Of a stretch of DNA of 64,000 nucleotides, positions 49,746 to 61,118 are shown one piece after another. A program made the position numbers and the translations under genes. The stretch comes from Lucifuga dentata (taxonomy: Eukaryota > Chordata > Actinopteri > Ophidiiformes > Bythitidae). The notes under the pieces were generated by a model. The model was not told where the DNA came from. It saw only the letters and a program-made list of their open reading frames with translations, and made no database searches. Position 1 is the stretch's first letter; each line of letters starts with the position of its first letter. Location of the stretch: NCBI GenBank assembly GCA_014773175.1, contig VXCM01003450.1, positions 20,900 to 84,899 of the forward strand, given 5' to 3'.

Positions 49746-50360
49746 TGCTGAAATCTGCATCCCTGCCGAAAATTGCATCCCCACTGCAAATAATTTTCTG
49801 AAGATGAAGGAATGAAATCAAGTTTGGATTTCATTAGCCCAAATAGCCAAATAATAAAGTCCAAAGTCCAAATAGCCAAATAAAGTCCAAATAAAATCCA
49901 AATAGCCTTTGGGGCTATTTGGACTTGACAGGGTGACCTTGGTGCAAGCCTCCTTTTGGCAAGTACTCTTCTGCTGAGATTTGCATCCTCAGTGTAACTT
50001 GCTTAACTTGCTTATCCTCAGTATAACCTCAGTATAACTTTCTGAAGATGAAAGAATTAAATGACATTAAAAACTCACATTTGGGGTTATTTTTGTGAGA
50101 CAGGGTGAGTTTGGTGAATATAACCCTCAGGTCTGAGAAAGGAGGGGATGCATCTTTGGCAGAAATAACGAATAAGTAAGACTGGAGGACTGAATCGCTG
50201 CTGCCCAATAGACTTACTGTAGGTATTATTGTTATTGCCTCTAAGAAGTGCCATAATCACTGTTTGATAAAAGTTATTCAAAGGAATAAATATTGCCTTG
50301 GATTACATACATGATCCATTATCCACGAGTGGGGATGCAATTCTTGGCAGGAATGCAGTG
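49746..50360. repeat. Degenerate tandem block and hairpin
   Basis: The phrase ctgaagatgaa-g/a-gaat-g/t-aaat occurs at about 49799 and 50042, gacagggtga at 49927 and 50099, and gatgcaat / gatgcatc near 50337 and 50147. A short unit, gtccaaatagccaaataaa, repeats at 49865-49907, then the hairpin tccaaatagcc / ggctatttgga (49897-49923). Confidence 0.5.
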
Positions 50361-51049
50361 TTTTGGCACAACACCAGCCTGTTCCCAACAGGCACGTTTG
50401 GAACAAGCACTGCACTAGGTATTTTAAATGTAAAACTGTTTCATTGTTCAGGATGTTCTCTGTTTTGCAACGATATAAAGCAATACTTAGTGCATTTATT
50501 AACACGCTACATTCCGATTATTTGTCCTATTAAGGCAAAAATGCAACTAAGATGTAAACATAGATGGAATTAACAGGATTTATATATGTGATGTGCCATG
50601 TAATCAGAGTATGAGGAGAGTCCATCCAGTGAGGAAATGCCCATTATAGCGTTTACATGATTATAACGTTTACAGGTCGATTTACAACGGCATACTCTAT
50701 GTCTGTAAGACTACTTTGATTCATGGCGATTTCAATCCAGTTATGATGTTTACATTACTTTAAAAAAAAAAAAAAANTTTAAAAAAAAAAAAAAGATTTA
50801 CGGCTTGTCACCATACTGATTACAGACAGCGTGCAATGTAAAATTTCAATAATTCTAAAGGATTTGTGAGCTATATGCTACAAGGCAACTATAAAACATC
50901 TCTGCTCTAGTTTTGAAAATAAAATTGAGGTTTTAAACGTCATGTAAGCAAAATATTGCATTAACACAGGCATCTGTTCTGACTGCCGTTGCAAATTTTT
51001 AGATTTAATTTAATCCATACTAAGCAGAAACTACTGATGCATTTCTCTT

Positions 51050-51082
<33 letters not shown>

Positions 51083-51816
51083 ACTCAATTATTCCTTTTT
51101 ATGTGCTTAGAAGACTCTAGACAAGTTTTGGAAATTTAAGCCTGAAAGGAATCAATGCCAAACTGCATTTCACTCAGAAACTATATCATTTACATTAAAT
51201 TATATAACTATATAAATAAATAGTATGATAAATAACTAATTATATAATTAAAGAAGTCTATTTCTACTTTAAATTAATATCATACAGCAAATATATGACA
51301 ATCTTTTAATATGTGTTCTGGTGTAACAACACCTGCTTGGTGTGACATTTTGTGCCTCTGCATACCAAACATCTGTCTCAGTAACACACATTTGAGATGT
51401 GTAAAGTGGGTTTGTTGTGCATCTGCATGGATCTCAGAGGAAATTGAATCAGTTCTAATAATCTAATTTCAGAAGCCCTCAAGGCTGACAAAAAGAACAT
51501 TATCTCAATCTCATGCAGTCTACACTTTTCATTCCTCAACATGGTGTCACGAAGTTTAAAATCACAGAACGTGGCTGCACAACTTCCTGTTTGAAAAGTT
51601 TTGAGCCGCGTTGGGAACTCGGTGACTCTGCAGACATTTTTCTGTTGGCATTTGCAGTGTAACTTTATTTATTTGTATATGTGAACCTTGTGACACTGGA
51701 GGCTGCTTGCTGTGCGCTTTCATAGTCAGTGCTGTGAATATTATGCTGTTATGATAAAGCTTTCAGGGGGTTTCGGGGGACAGAAAAGTTCTGAAATGTT
51801 CATATTTGGTCAGTAA
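50361..51816. other. ltk: Intron; homopolymers
   Basis: A-runs around the N at 50777 and a poly-T at 51051-51081. Otherwise AT-rich and unassigned. Confidence 0.4.
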
Positions 51817-52430
51817 TTATAGGACCATACCACACATTTTGCACGTTTGAGCCTAACATATTTAACTTTCATACACGTAACATTACTGACAATCATTGCC
51901 CAAAGCATACTACTGGAAAGGTGAGCTAAAAAAAAATAAATAAATCCTACCTTTCAGAGTGCCATTGGTTTCAGTTCATTCTGGTACGCTATTAAAATCT
52001 GGTATGGTATTAAAATTGATACTTGAAACATTCTTGTGATAGGTAATCCATCATCACAAACAAGATGTGTATTCAGGGTTTTTTTTTTTTAGAAGTTATG
52101 TCATTTTTGTATTTAAGCACAACAGAAAGAGTCAAGTGAATGTATGTCTCCATCAGGGAATATAGTCCCAAAAAAAGAGCTGCGTTTATTGAAAAATTTA
52201 AATGACTGTGACTTCATAAGGCTGAGTAACTATTAGCAGGCGAAACATGGATTTTTAAGGTGGGTGTATCGCTTGAATATTTGATTTTGAAAGATTAAGA
52301 GGTTTTTCAAAATATCAGGAAAGCTGAAATACGGTTTTATCTTTTTGGAAATGATTGTCAGTAACATAACATGTATGAAAACTGAATATATTAGGCTCAA
52401 ACATACAAAATGGATGGTGTGGTCCTTTAA
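51817..52430 (+). mobile_element. TTAA-type MITE, near full-length (copy 10)
   Basis: ataggaccataccacacattttgc at the left, ggatggtgtggtcctttaa at the right, core ccatcagggaatatagtccc at about 52150. At about 610 bp it is a good reference for the length. The left TTAA has decayed to TTAT. Confidence 0.85.
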
Positions 52431-52703
52431 ATGTAGTTTTGCTCTGATTCAGTTTTGTAGCTTTTAGCTATTATTTATTGCTAATTAGCATTTTAAATGA
52501 GTCACAGGACTCACTTCTTAGATTTATGAGATATGTATGTGCTATGAACAACTAGTTGCATTTTTAAAGCCACAACCAACAAATATTAGTGTTACAACTG
52601 CAATTAAAAAGAAAAAAACAAAACAAAACAAAACACATGCACACAGAAGAAAAAGGGGAGCATTATTATTTTGATCAGAAATGAGATGAAAACACCAACT
52701 CAC

Positions 52704-52837
52704 CCACAGTACAGTTTGTGGTGAAGTGAGGCTCGATGGTTGCCATGGCGTCCTGGGTGATCCGCTGGTTGTAGCTGGCTGAGACCCGAAAAGGTGATCC
52801 TCCGTGGGTCCCCAGTGTGAGGTGAACCACCGCCCAG
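52704..52837 (-). CDS. ltk: ltk/alk exon: C-terminal end of MAM domain 1
   Basis: This 134 bp exon begins after a strong acceptor (pyrimidine tract ending ttggcag) with the third base of a codon, reads 44 codons and ends one base into a codon at donor G/GTGAGT. It reads from WAVVHLTLG through SPFRVSASY to TTNCTV. The same signatures close MAM1 in human ALK (a Trp, then NPFRV-ALEY, then KNC). The final Asn-Cys is the usual last Cys of a MAM domain. The split codon with the next exon gives Glu. The frame also stays open upstream to an ATG (see the next entry), so the exon may be longer than annotated. The first part of MAM1 is not visible anywhere to the right in this window. Confidence 0.8.
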
Positions 52838-53073
52838 CTGCCAAGGAGAGAGAGCAGGAGGAGTGTCAGTGCCAGGAGGAGACATCTGGGCTGGCAGAGA
52901 TACCCACACCCACTGTGGGGGTTGGGTGTTAAGGTAGCACGGGCCTCCTCCGCCTGGGCTCCCACAGACTCTGAAAGGGGACTGTCTGGGACTTCAGAGG
53001 AAACTGACATGGGGGCTTCCTCGTTCCCTTCCATTTTGGGAGGATCCCCTTCTTCCTTTGTCTGGTGTTGCAT
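52838..53073 (-). CDS. Candidate in-frame N-terminal extension: cytoplasmic tail plus signal anchor
   Basis: Directly upstream of and in frame with the MAM1 exon, 78 codons run open from an ATG (53071-53073). An in-frame TAG sits 11 codons further upstream at 53104-53106. The product starts MQHQTKEEGD, is acidic and Ser/Pro-rich for about 50 residues, then has a Cys-rich stretch (GCGYLCQPRC). A hydrophobic run, LLLALTLLLLSLLGS, leads into WAVVHL. This would be a type II signal anchor with the N-terminus inside, topologically compatible with a receptor that crosses the membrane again before its kinase. The caution is that the hydrophobic run is encoded by the pyrimidine-rich acceptor tract, and such tracts read as Leu-rich peptide by themselves. 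A TATA-like gctttaaaattt lies at 53155-53166. Either this is the true or an alternative first exon, or it is intron. Confidence 0.45.
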
Positions 53074-53103
53074 GACCCACCCTGCGAGCCCACCCCACAG
53101 TCT

Positions 53104-53175
53104 CTACAGAGTGGAACTCTGGAATTCTAGACGTACTCTGGGATTCTAGAAGTAGAAATTTTAAAGCCACAATCA
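53104..53175 (-). promoter_or_regulatory. Possible promoter or 5-prime UTR upstream of the candidate signal-anchor ATG
   Basis: A TATA-like gctttaaaattt (minus) lies at 53155-53166, about 85-95 bases before the ATG at 53073. Between them is a two-copy 20 bp direct repeat (actctgg-a/g-attctaga, 53115-53151). An acceptor-like ttctacttctag is also present, so this could instead be an intron end. Only worth keeping if the 52838-53073 extension is shown to be coding. Confidence 0.2.
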
Positions 53176-53369
53176 CAGCAGGTGTAAGTTCAGGAGACAG
53201 CCACAGATGTGAATAAGCGTGCATTCGTACATGTGCACCGAGGTCAGGTTCTGCTCGTCCTGCTGTGAATGCCGACTTGGCTCCACCGGCAGCTGGTTTT
53301 GTGTACTTCAACTGTGCCTAATTTTATTAAGCAAATTGTGCTGATTCCTCTTTGGCTCCAGGCTCATCA

Positions 53370-53371
<2 letters not shown>

Positions 53372-53417
<46 letters not shown>

Positions 53418-53493
53418 CACACACTGTCTGTCTCACTCACTCACTCACTCACTCACTCACTCACTCACTCACTCACTCAGTCTCTGTCTCTCC

Positions 53494-53531
<38 letters not shown>

Positions 53532-53584
53532 CTCTTTCACTCTCTTACTCACTAAGTCACTCAGTCTTTATGTCTGTCTGTCTA

Positions 53585-53635
<51 letters not shown>

Positions 53636-54165
53636 CACACACTGTCTCACTCACTCACTCACTCACTCACTCACTCACTCACTCACTCACTCACACAGTC
53701 TCTGTCTCTCCATTTCTCTCTCTCTCTCTCTCGCTCTCTCTTTCACTCTCACTCACTAAGTCACTGTCTTTATGTCTGTCTGTCTATCTCTCTCTCATTC
53801 ACACAGTCTGTCTCACTCACTCACTTGCTTGCTCGCTCACTCACACACAGTTTCTCTGTCTGTCTCTGTCTGTCTCTCTCTTTCTCTCATTCACACAGTC
53901 TGTCTCACTCACTCACTCACTCACTCACTTACTCACTCACTCACTCACTCACTCACTCACTCACTCACTCACTCACTCACTCACACAGTCTGTCTCTCAC
54001 TCTCTCTCTTTCACTCTCACTCAGTCACTCACACAGTCTCTGTCTGTCTGTCTCTGTCTCTCTCACACACACATTGTTTGTCTTTGTCTCTCTCTCTCTA
54101 TTCCCTCACTCTCTGTCATACACACTCTCTCTCACACAGACGCTCTCTCTCTCTCTCTCTCTCTC
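53372..54165. repeat. 0.8 kb compound (CT)n / (CACT)n / (CTGT)n microsatellite
   Basis: Alternating blocks of CTCT, CACT and TGTC. The block order CT, cattcacacactgtctgtc, CACT, cacagtctctgtctctccatttc recurs about four times, so there is a higher-order unit of 180-260 bp. All frames are open and give Ser/Leu/His-rich artefact peptides. Confidence 0.95.
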
Positions 54166-55105
54166 CCCTTTCTTTTTACCTACAGCCATTAACACTGTAA
54201 ATACCCACTTCCCTGTGAATACACCCCCTAATGTCCACCACCACCAAAAATAACTGATTTTTTACACATTTACACCATCTCACAAACATGCTACACATGA
54301 TTATGTGCGCCTGATTGCACGTATTGTCACAGACGCATCGTCACACGTTGGACTGAGGATGACTGCTGCCAAATTAGTCTTTTACACACTACTGATTATT
54401 CTCACCGTCACACTGATCATCACGGCTTGGGCTAAGTCACAGTTTTCATTAAGATTGAATGCTTAGCACATACTTCACACATCAACAGTGTAAAAAAAAA
54501 AAAAAAANAAAAAAAAAAAAAAACAACAGTTAGCTGAACTGGTGCAAGAGAATTACGTAACACACATTTCCCTTAAAATCTGCTTGACTCATGTTCTCTT
54601 TCTCTTTCTTTTGCTGCTTGTAGATTGAAAGCATATTAGTGTAACAAGCAATTCAAGCAAGTCATCAAAATGAATTACACTTCACCATCTTGCCAGCACT
54701 ACTTAAAAAAATTAGGGATTGCCTGGGACTTCCCAGCTCCTGCGAGCCTGTCAGGGTTCCAGCTACATCATTTACATTATCAAAAGATGAAAAAAAGAAA
54801 TGCATCAATTTGCTTATTGTTTACACAGCGTTGCTTGGCACTCAGACCCACAATATCTTATGATGGAGCTGATTGGCCAAGCACCAGCATTCTCAGAAAG
54901 CATATAAAACAAGCCGGATTTAAATCCAAATGAATTTATTTTAATTGTTTAATGAAAATGTTCTGTCAGACATAAACATTTACCATTTTCCATAAGTGTC
55001 AAGAGCACCCAATTACAGCAATTCTGGTACATTTTAAAAGGTTTTAACAGACCAAACCCACTGATAGTGATGTTATGTTCAGCATTCATAACAGGTCTTT
55101 GACTT
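54166..55105. other. No gene recognised
   Basis: Poly-A with N at 54508. An 87-codon open frame at 54670-54933 has no domain I recognise. Confidence 0.4.
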
Positions 55106-55764
55106 TTAAAGGACCATACCGGTCGTTTTGTTTGTTTGAGCCTAATATAGTAAATTTTCATACATGTAAGGTTACTAACAATCATTTCCCAAAAGCATCC
55201 TACTGGAACCATGAGTAAATTTTTTTTTCCTACCGTCCAGACCGGCATTGGTTTCAGTTCATTCTGGTACGCTATTAAAATCAACTTACTGATACTTGAA
55301 ATGTTCTTGGGANTGGTTTCAGTTCATTCTGGTACGCTATTAAAATCAACTTACTGATACTTGAAATGTTCTTGGGATAAGTAATCCATCATCACAAACA
55401 ACACACATATTTAAATTTTTTCAAAGTAATTTTGTAATTTTAGTGTTTAAGTGCAATAAAAATCTTGGAGTGAATGTATGTCTCCACTGGGGAATATAGT
55501 CCCAAAAGAAGACCTGTGTTTAGCAAAAAATTTTGATGACCGTGAGCTCATAAGGCTGCGTAACTATTAGCACGTGAAACATAGATTTTTAAGGTGGGTG
55601 TATTGCTTGAATATTTGATTTTAAAAGATTAAGAAATTTTGCAAAATATCAGGAAAGCTGAAATGTGGTTTTATCCTTTAGGAAATGACTGTTAGTAATG
55701 TAACGTGTATGAAAATGGAATATATTAGGCTCAAACATGCAAAATGGATGGTATGGTCCTTTAA
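55106..55764 (+). mobile_element. TTAA-flanked MITE, full-length (copy 11)
   Basis: TTAAAGGACCATACCGGTCG at the left, ggatggtatggtcctttaa at the right. The core, cactggggaatatagtccc, is at about 55484. The N at 55313 separates an exact 64 bp duplicate (55249-55312, 55314-55377), so the true length is about 594 bp. Confidence 0.88.
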
Positions 55765-55837
55765 TGAGCTCTGTTCAGATGTGGAATCTGTTAAATTGCT
55801 GGCATCACCTATCTAATGCAGCGATGCTTTCAGCCAT

Positions 55838-56164
55838 TCAAACTTGGTTTCTTTTAGGGCAAAATGCCATAAAGGCTCTGTTCAAACCTGCAAGGACCTT
55901 TACAGATAGAGGTGGAATTCTCTGTGATATTTGGCATCTTGCGAGACGGGCTGGATAACGCAGGAAGTTATGTATGGTGCACAAGTCATGTAGCATGCTG
56001 TTCATGTTGTCAGGCATGACGCCGTCTCTCCTGTTTAGCTCGTCTTTGGCATGGATGCGGAGCAGCTCTCGAATTTCTGCATCAGATGAATTTCCATTCA
56101 TTTTATCATTCGTAAAAGATATGTACAGCAAAAATCTGAAATTCGTAGCTTCGCTGATACACAC
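55838..56164 (-). pseudogene. Possible Myb/SANT-like domain fragment, transposon-related
   Basis: A 108-codon minus frame contains SSDAEIRELLRIHAKDELNR, which resembles the first helix of the Myb/SANT-like domains found in Harbinger-type transposon proteins and their host derivatives. The rest, including DLCTIHNFLRYPARLARCQ, has no clear match to me, and no SANT helix 3 is seen. It may be an exon, a decayed transposon gene or chance. Confidence 0.25.
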
Positions 56165-56677
56165 AAAACATACATGTACAAAAAAAACCCACTAACATCA
56201 GAGTGCCATAATCTTACTGGCAGTTATTCATGCTTGTGCCCTTAAGAAAGTGTTATGGAAATGTTACTGGGTCCTACCTTGTAAAATTGCTGGTGCTACT
56301 TTTATGAAAAAGTCACTCAGGGTCCTTTTTTTAGTAAATTTCCATCAAATAAACAGAATGGTGCATGTTTGAAAGGGGCTTTAATGGCAAGTGTATGGGG
56401 AAACAGGAACTTGTCAGTAACCATGTTATTGTGGGGTTTATGCTGTGCTTTGTTTGGGTGGATTTATTTTTTAATAACAGTACAGCGAACAATCACACAC
56501 AAGCCCCATTTCACAAATTGGCTATGAGTTCTTCTGATTTCCCAAACGTCTGCTCTGACTTTTTTTTTTTTTTTNTTTTTTTTTTTTTTTGTTGTAACAT
56601 TGCATTTACCTTTCCTCCATCCCTGCTCCTGTCACTTCTCTCCTCCATTTACAGTCCCTTTTTGCTCAACCCTCTGT

Positions 56678-56715
<38 letters not shown>

Positions 56716-58799
56716 CATCCTCTCCCTTGCTTTGTATGTAGAGACGGCATTGACCAGATGGGAAGTGATGTTATATCACCACAGCATGCCATTAGAGAGG
56801 AGCTTCACCGTGCAGGACCCGTTTCCTGCCATATTCCATAATTGAAAGGAAATTAAGCCTTAGATAAGAGCTACCACTACATCCTTTATAACCTTGAAGA
56901 TGAGGGCCAAATTTCAAAATAGCCTCTCTTTTGATTGAGTACTCAGCATGATGGTGATGCGACTGTAATTTTACTGGAACATTTTTGTCTCCCTGCAGTT
57001 GACACGCACTCTAAAATCCAGCAAATCCGTAAACAAAACACTTTCTTCTAAAACACAAAAGTTTATCAGAATTGATGTGTTAAAAATCTAGAATCTGGAA
57101 AGCGCAAATGAATGGAAATGTAGCCGCCTGTGCTTAGCTTTAAATATGCTCAATATTCTATACGTGCCTCGCCAGTAATAAAAGACAAAAATCTATTGCA
57201 TCCAATTTAAGCCATTCAGTGTAAGCATGATCTCTATCTATTTACGGTGTAAAATGCCACTCTGTAACTTGGTGATTGTACACAAATCTGCAAGACGACT
57301 GAATCATTTTATGTGTTATCACACTGCATCTGCACCGGAGCTCGACGAGCTGATTAACGGAGCAGCGGATCAGAGTGGAGCTACCAGAGCACATCACTCA
57401 AACATTTAGACCTAATTAGTAGTCTACCATGCAAGACACAGTGGGCTTAAAAATAAATAAAATGAAAATGAATGATAATGATTCCTCACATGGATAAATA
57501 ACTTCAATATACCAGACTAATCCATACGTGGATGATAATAATTCTCATTACAGCTCCCGGTGCCTGAACAGTCTGGGGTTCATTTAAAAATCACCTGACC
57601 CTTCCCCATTATGAGAACTTTGATTTTCTCCATAGAAAAACAAAACATAGGATGACTAATCATTGCTGCAAATTGACAATGCTAATGTCATAATGCTATT
57701 CATTTATGCTTCCTTTAGTTGTCTGCTCTGCTTATTGCAGCTCTTTTAATTTTCATTTAGTGTGTGCAATTGTAGGATGCTTGTTTTCTAACCACATTAA
57801 GGCTTATTTGTCTTGTGGTTTCTGGTTTGCATTAGCCGTGAGTCTCATCCATCAGGAGAAACAGTACATGAAAGGATGTGTTATGTATCCTTTGCAGAGC
57901 TGTAATGCGCAGGCAGAAAAACAGACTTTATTTGTGATCTGACCATGAGTATGTGTGTGTGTGTATCTGTGTCTGTTTTTTGGTACAAATCAAAACTCTT
58001 CAGGGTAAAGAAATATTGCAACTTAGGGTTGTTCTTACTTCCTCAAATTAGAATGACAATAACAATTAAGAATAAGCTTACATCAGGGTTAAATATATGA
58101 TTAATATTTAATTAGTAGAAGTGTAGCTGTAACACGATGTGTGACTGTGTGTATGTGTGTGTGAGAAAGAGAGACAGAGTATGTACTTCACTGACAGTTA
58201 TTGTCCATATAGCTCTTTGGAAAACCCACAATCTGGTCCTGCTATGACAAACACTTTATCTATAATGTGCACAATATCAATAAAATACATTATATGATGC
58301 TGACAAAGTTATTAGACTCCCATCCTCAAGCCTGAATGCAAGAGATAGCAAAGGTTACCAATCATGCCCAAAGTCAAAATACCCTGAATGCATGAGCAGT
58401 AAAAACTAAAGCTAAGGGGGGATAGAAATAGAAACACGCTGTACATGTTGATGGAATTTTTAACCCCTAAGTAGACATCACCACAGGTTTTGATCATGTG
58501 GGCCGTTTGAAATCAAAGTGGGTTTGTTCATAGTGGAAATATGGAATTGATTGAAAATGATGCTGAGTATGGTGAGCGACACAGGGAGGCGGCAGGGGGT
58601 AAGCAGTTAGGAGGGGAGAGAATGGGGGGNTTAGATTCAAGGCCCCCCCCCCAGCTGAATGAATGCTGCTTTCTCAATCTAAATAGGGCACATCTGAATG
58701 CTATTTGATGAGAGAGAAACCTGTTCTGCCATCATGCAGCCAGAATGAATTTATAGAGGAGGTAAGATAGAGGTACGGTCTGACACATACCAAAGATAT
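56165..58799. other. No gene recognised; poly-T and CT repeats
   Basis: Poly-T around the N at 56575 and (CT)n at 56681-56707. An N at 58630 lies in a G/C homopolymer pair (gggggg-N-...-ccccccccc). No exon-like signal for the missing 5-prime part of the receptor gene. Confidence 0.4.
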
Positions 58800-59393
58800 T
58801 TATAGGACCATAGCTGCAATTGTGTATGTTTGAGCCCAGTGTATACAATCCGTATACATGCTATGTTACTGACAACCATTTCCCAAATTGTAGTACTTTA
58901 GCAGTAAATTTAAGATTTTTTTTCCTACCTTCCAGGTAGCTGTTGGGTTTCAGTTTATTCCAGCACACTGTTAAAATCAACTTGCAGAGGCTTGAAACAC
59001 GCTTGAGATACGTAATCCATCACAGCAAACAACATGTCTAATAGGTTTTGGATCAGTTTTAACTGATCCAAAACAGAGCTGCCTGGAAGACAATGTATTT
59101 CTCCACCAGGAAATATAGGCCCAGGGGAAGATGGCTTTTACAGAGAAATTAAAATGAGCATGCCTTCTATAATTGTGCATAAGTGCTAGGAGGTGGAACA
59201 TTGGATTTTAAGGTGGGGTGTCACCTGAATAAATGAATTTAAAATTATAAGAATTAGTTTGACTTTGAAAGATTTAAAAAATGAGGAAAACTAAAATACA
59301 GTTTTGTGCTTTGGAAATAGTTTGTCAGTAATGTCACATGCATGCAGGTTGTATTGGGCTCAAACATGCACGATCGCTGGTGTGGTCCTTTAA
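58800..59393 (+). mobile_element. TTAA-type MITE (copy 12)
   Basis: tataggaccatagctgcaattg at the left, cgatcgctggtgtggtcctttaa at the right, core ccaccaggaaatataggccc. It belongs to the gagcccagtgtata / gggctcaaac subfamily with copies 3, 6 and 9. Confidence 0.82.
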
Positions 59394-59562
59394 AGAGAAA
59401 TTTGGGTTTGTTCAGGAAAAGTAAATTAATTAAAAACATATTATATTATTCTGTTTGTTATTTTACTCTCAACCTCTGACTTGCAAATGGAAAAATAAAT
59501 GCATCCAGTAAAACAAACCTCTACATCCTTAACTTTCCTGAATGCTTTGGTTTCCTTATGTC

Positions 59563-60105
59563 AAGCTCGGACTACATGACTTCAGAAATGCCAAAATCTC
59601 TGATCTGCTCGTATTACAGAACAGTCTTCCCTGTAATCCTACTGTGTGTCTTAGGGACCGTGTGGTGCACACACACTACGCAACTGAGTTCAGACAAGTA
59701 GCACAAATTATAAGATGTCTCACTTGGGAAGAGATGACGACGTGCAAAGTGAGAAGGGAAAATGTGCAAAAATGCATGGAAGAAGTTAAAACATGCATGA
59801 AGTCATTGCTATTTCACCAATATGGATCCAAAAGAGGAGGAGCTGCTTGCTGTTCAAGTAGTGTGTACACTAGTTTGGGCTGAAAAATAGAAGAAAATGT
59901 CAAAATATCAAAATTTATGCTGATAGATTCAAACACACTCAAAAACATGAGGGAATCTGGGACACGTCCAAGCTTGGGTCAGATTTAACGAGTGTCGAGC
60001 GGCAATCTGGATCCAACATGGGGTTTTTGTCACAGATTTGAGTTTGTCAGGGACGAGAAAATCAGCTCTGAAACTGTGTAGTCTGAGTTCGGTGTGAGTG
60101 TTTTA
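59563..60105. mobile_element. Possible non-autonomous DNA transposon with weak inverted ends
   Basis: gctcggactacatgacttcagaaatgcc at the left and gctctgaaactgtgtagtctgagttc at the right are imperfect inverted copies. No target duplication was found, and a 113-codon frame inside has no domain. Confidence 0.35.
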
Positions 60106-61118
60106 CTTCTGTAACATGCTGACATCAACATGAAACACACTTTCTTAGACACACCCACAAAGTATGAGGCCAGCAAGCCGGCATCAGTGCTGTCTCAAAG
60201 GGCCAATCAGAACAGTGCAGGCTTATCAGGATGGTTTCTTAAGGAGAAAGGGCCTGAAATAACCTTTTTTCCCTCAGTGTGCACAGTAGCGCTGCAGCAA
60301 AGCAGAAAAGAAGTAAATAAAACTTTTTTTGTTTGTTTTTTTTTGGTTTCACTTAATGTGAGCTTTGCACATTAAAGCTCTGCACATTTCAAAATAGAAT
60401 CAAAATAACATCATGGAAATCTGTATAATATGTTACTTTTAAGTCGACTTTTGTTTAGTTGTTCATTTATTTGTAGCTTTCTCACACATATGCTTTACAA
60501 TCGATAATTTTCAAAACAAATTGATTATTTTACTTTGCCAACGCCAAAACTAGGAGAGTCAACTAGGAGAGTCAACCTTAAGGCTTTTAAAAAAGTTTGC
60601 AGACTCTAACTTGGAACTTCACACTCTGTGGCGTGCATTAGCTATTGTATATTCAGATGAGACATCTGAATACATCTCACTTTTCTGAGCTAAGCACATT
60701 ATTCTGAGTAAAACATGAAAAATGAACAATCTGCCAACAGCAATTTCTGTGTGTACTTTTTGCACAAGATGAAAGGGAAGTGAAGAAAAACAAACCCAGA
60801 TGAAGTTCATGGGGGGATTCAGTGTGGCATTTTCTTATGCCCTAAAAACATTTACACAAAACTACAAAATCCTGAGAATGAATGGGATTTGTACTATAAT
60901 CTGCTCCCTAGATGCACTACAGTATTCTACCCTGAAATTAAGAGAAGAGAAAACTTGAGAGAAGTTTTACTAAGCAGAGACATCTTAACCTCCTTTGAAT
61001 TCAACTGAAATAACACGCAGATACTGCAGATATAAAACACATTAATGATTAGGCATTTCAGCTGCCTCCTCAGGTTTCTGACAATGTGTTACATAGCAAC
61101 CAGGCCGCATGATGTTAT
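60106..61118. other. No gene recognised
   Basis: A short direct duplication (aactaggagagtc twice, about 60549-60575) is the only structure noted. Confidence 0.4.

Larger units (their letters stand above)
10741..52837 (-). other. ltk: Partial gene span: ALK/LTK-family receptor tyrosine kinase, likely ltk (seven exons seen)
   Basis: Seven separate minus-strand segments have AG acceptors and GT donors, and their phases agree at all six junctions (1, 1, 1, 0, 2, 1). Joined in order they give one uninterrupted frame of about 300 codons, aligning collinearly with human ALK from late MAM1 through LDLa and MAM2 to the linker before the glycine-rich domain. ALK/LTK receptors are single-pass kinases activated by ALKAL cytokines. 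Human LTK has lost the MAM/LDLa part, whereas fish Ltk is reported to keep it. Divergence from human ALK here is larger than I would expect for a fish alk orthologue, so ltk is preferred, though alk is not excluded. Introns run from about 1.2 to 21 kb and hold all the repeats listed. No glycine-rich, transmembrane or kinase exon is visible, so the 3-prime end lies beyond position 1, or part of it lies in the 8437-8670 gap. Confidence 0.85.

Noticed and set aside
53269..54253. Long Ser/Leu/His-rich open frames of 307, 227 and 142 codons
   Set aside because: They are translations of the CT/CACT/CTGT microsatellite. All frames are open because the units lack stops.
57227..57409. Small frame near an exon-like GC patch
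   Set aside because: No MAM1 or signal-peptide pattern and no convincing splice sites. Considered because 5-prime receptor exons were sought here.
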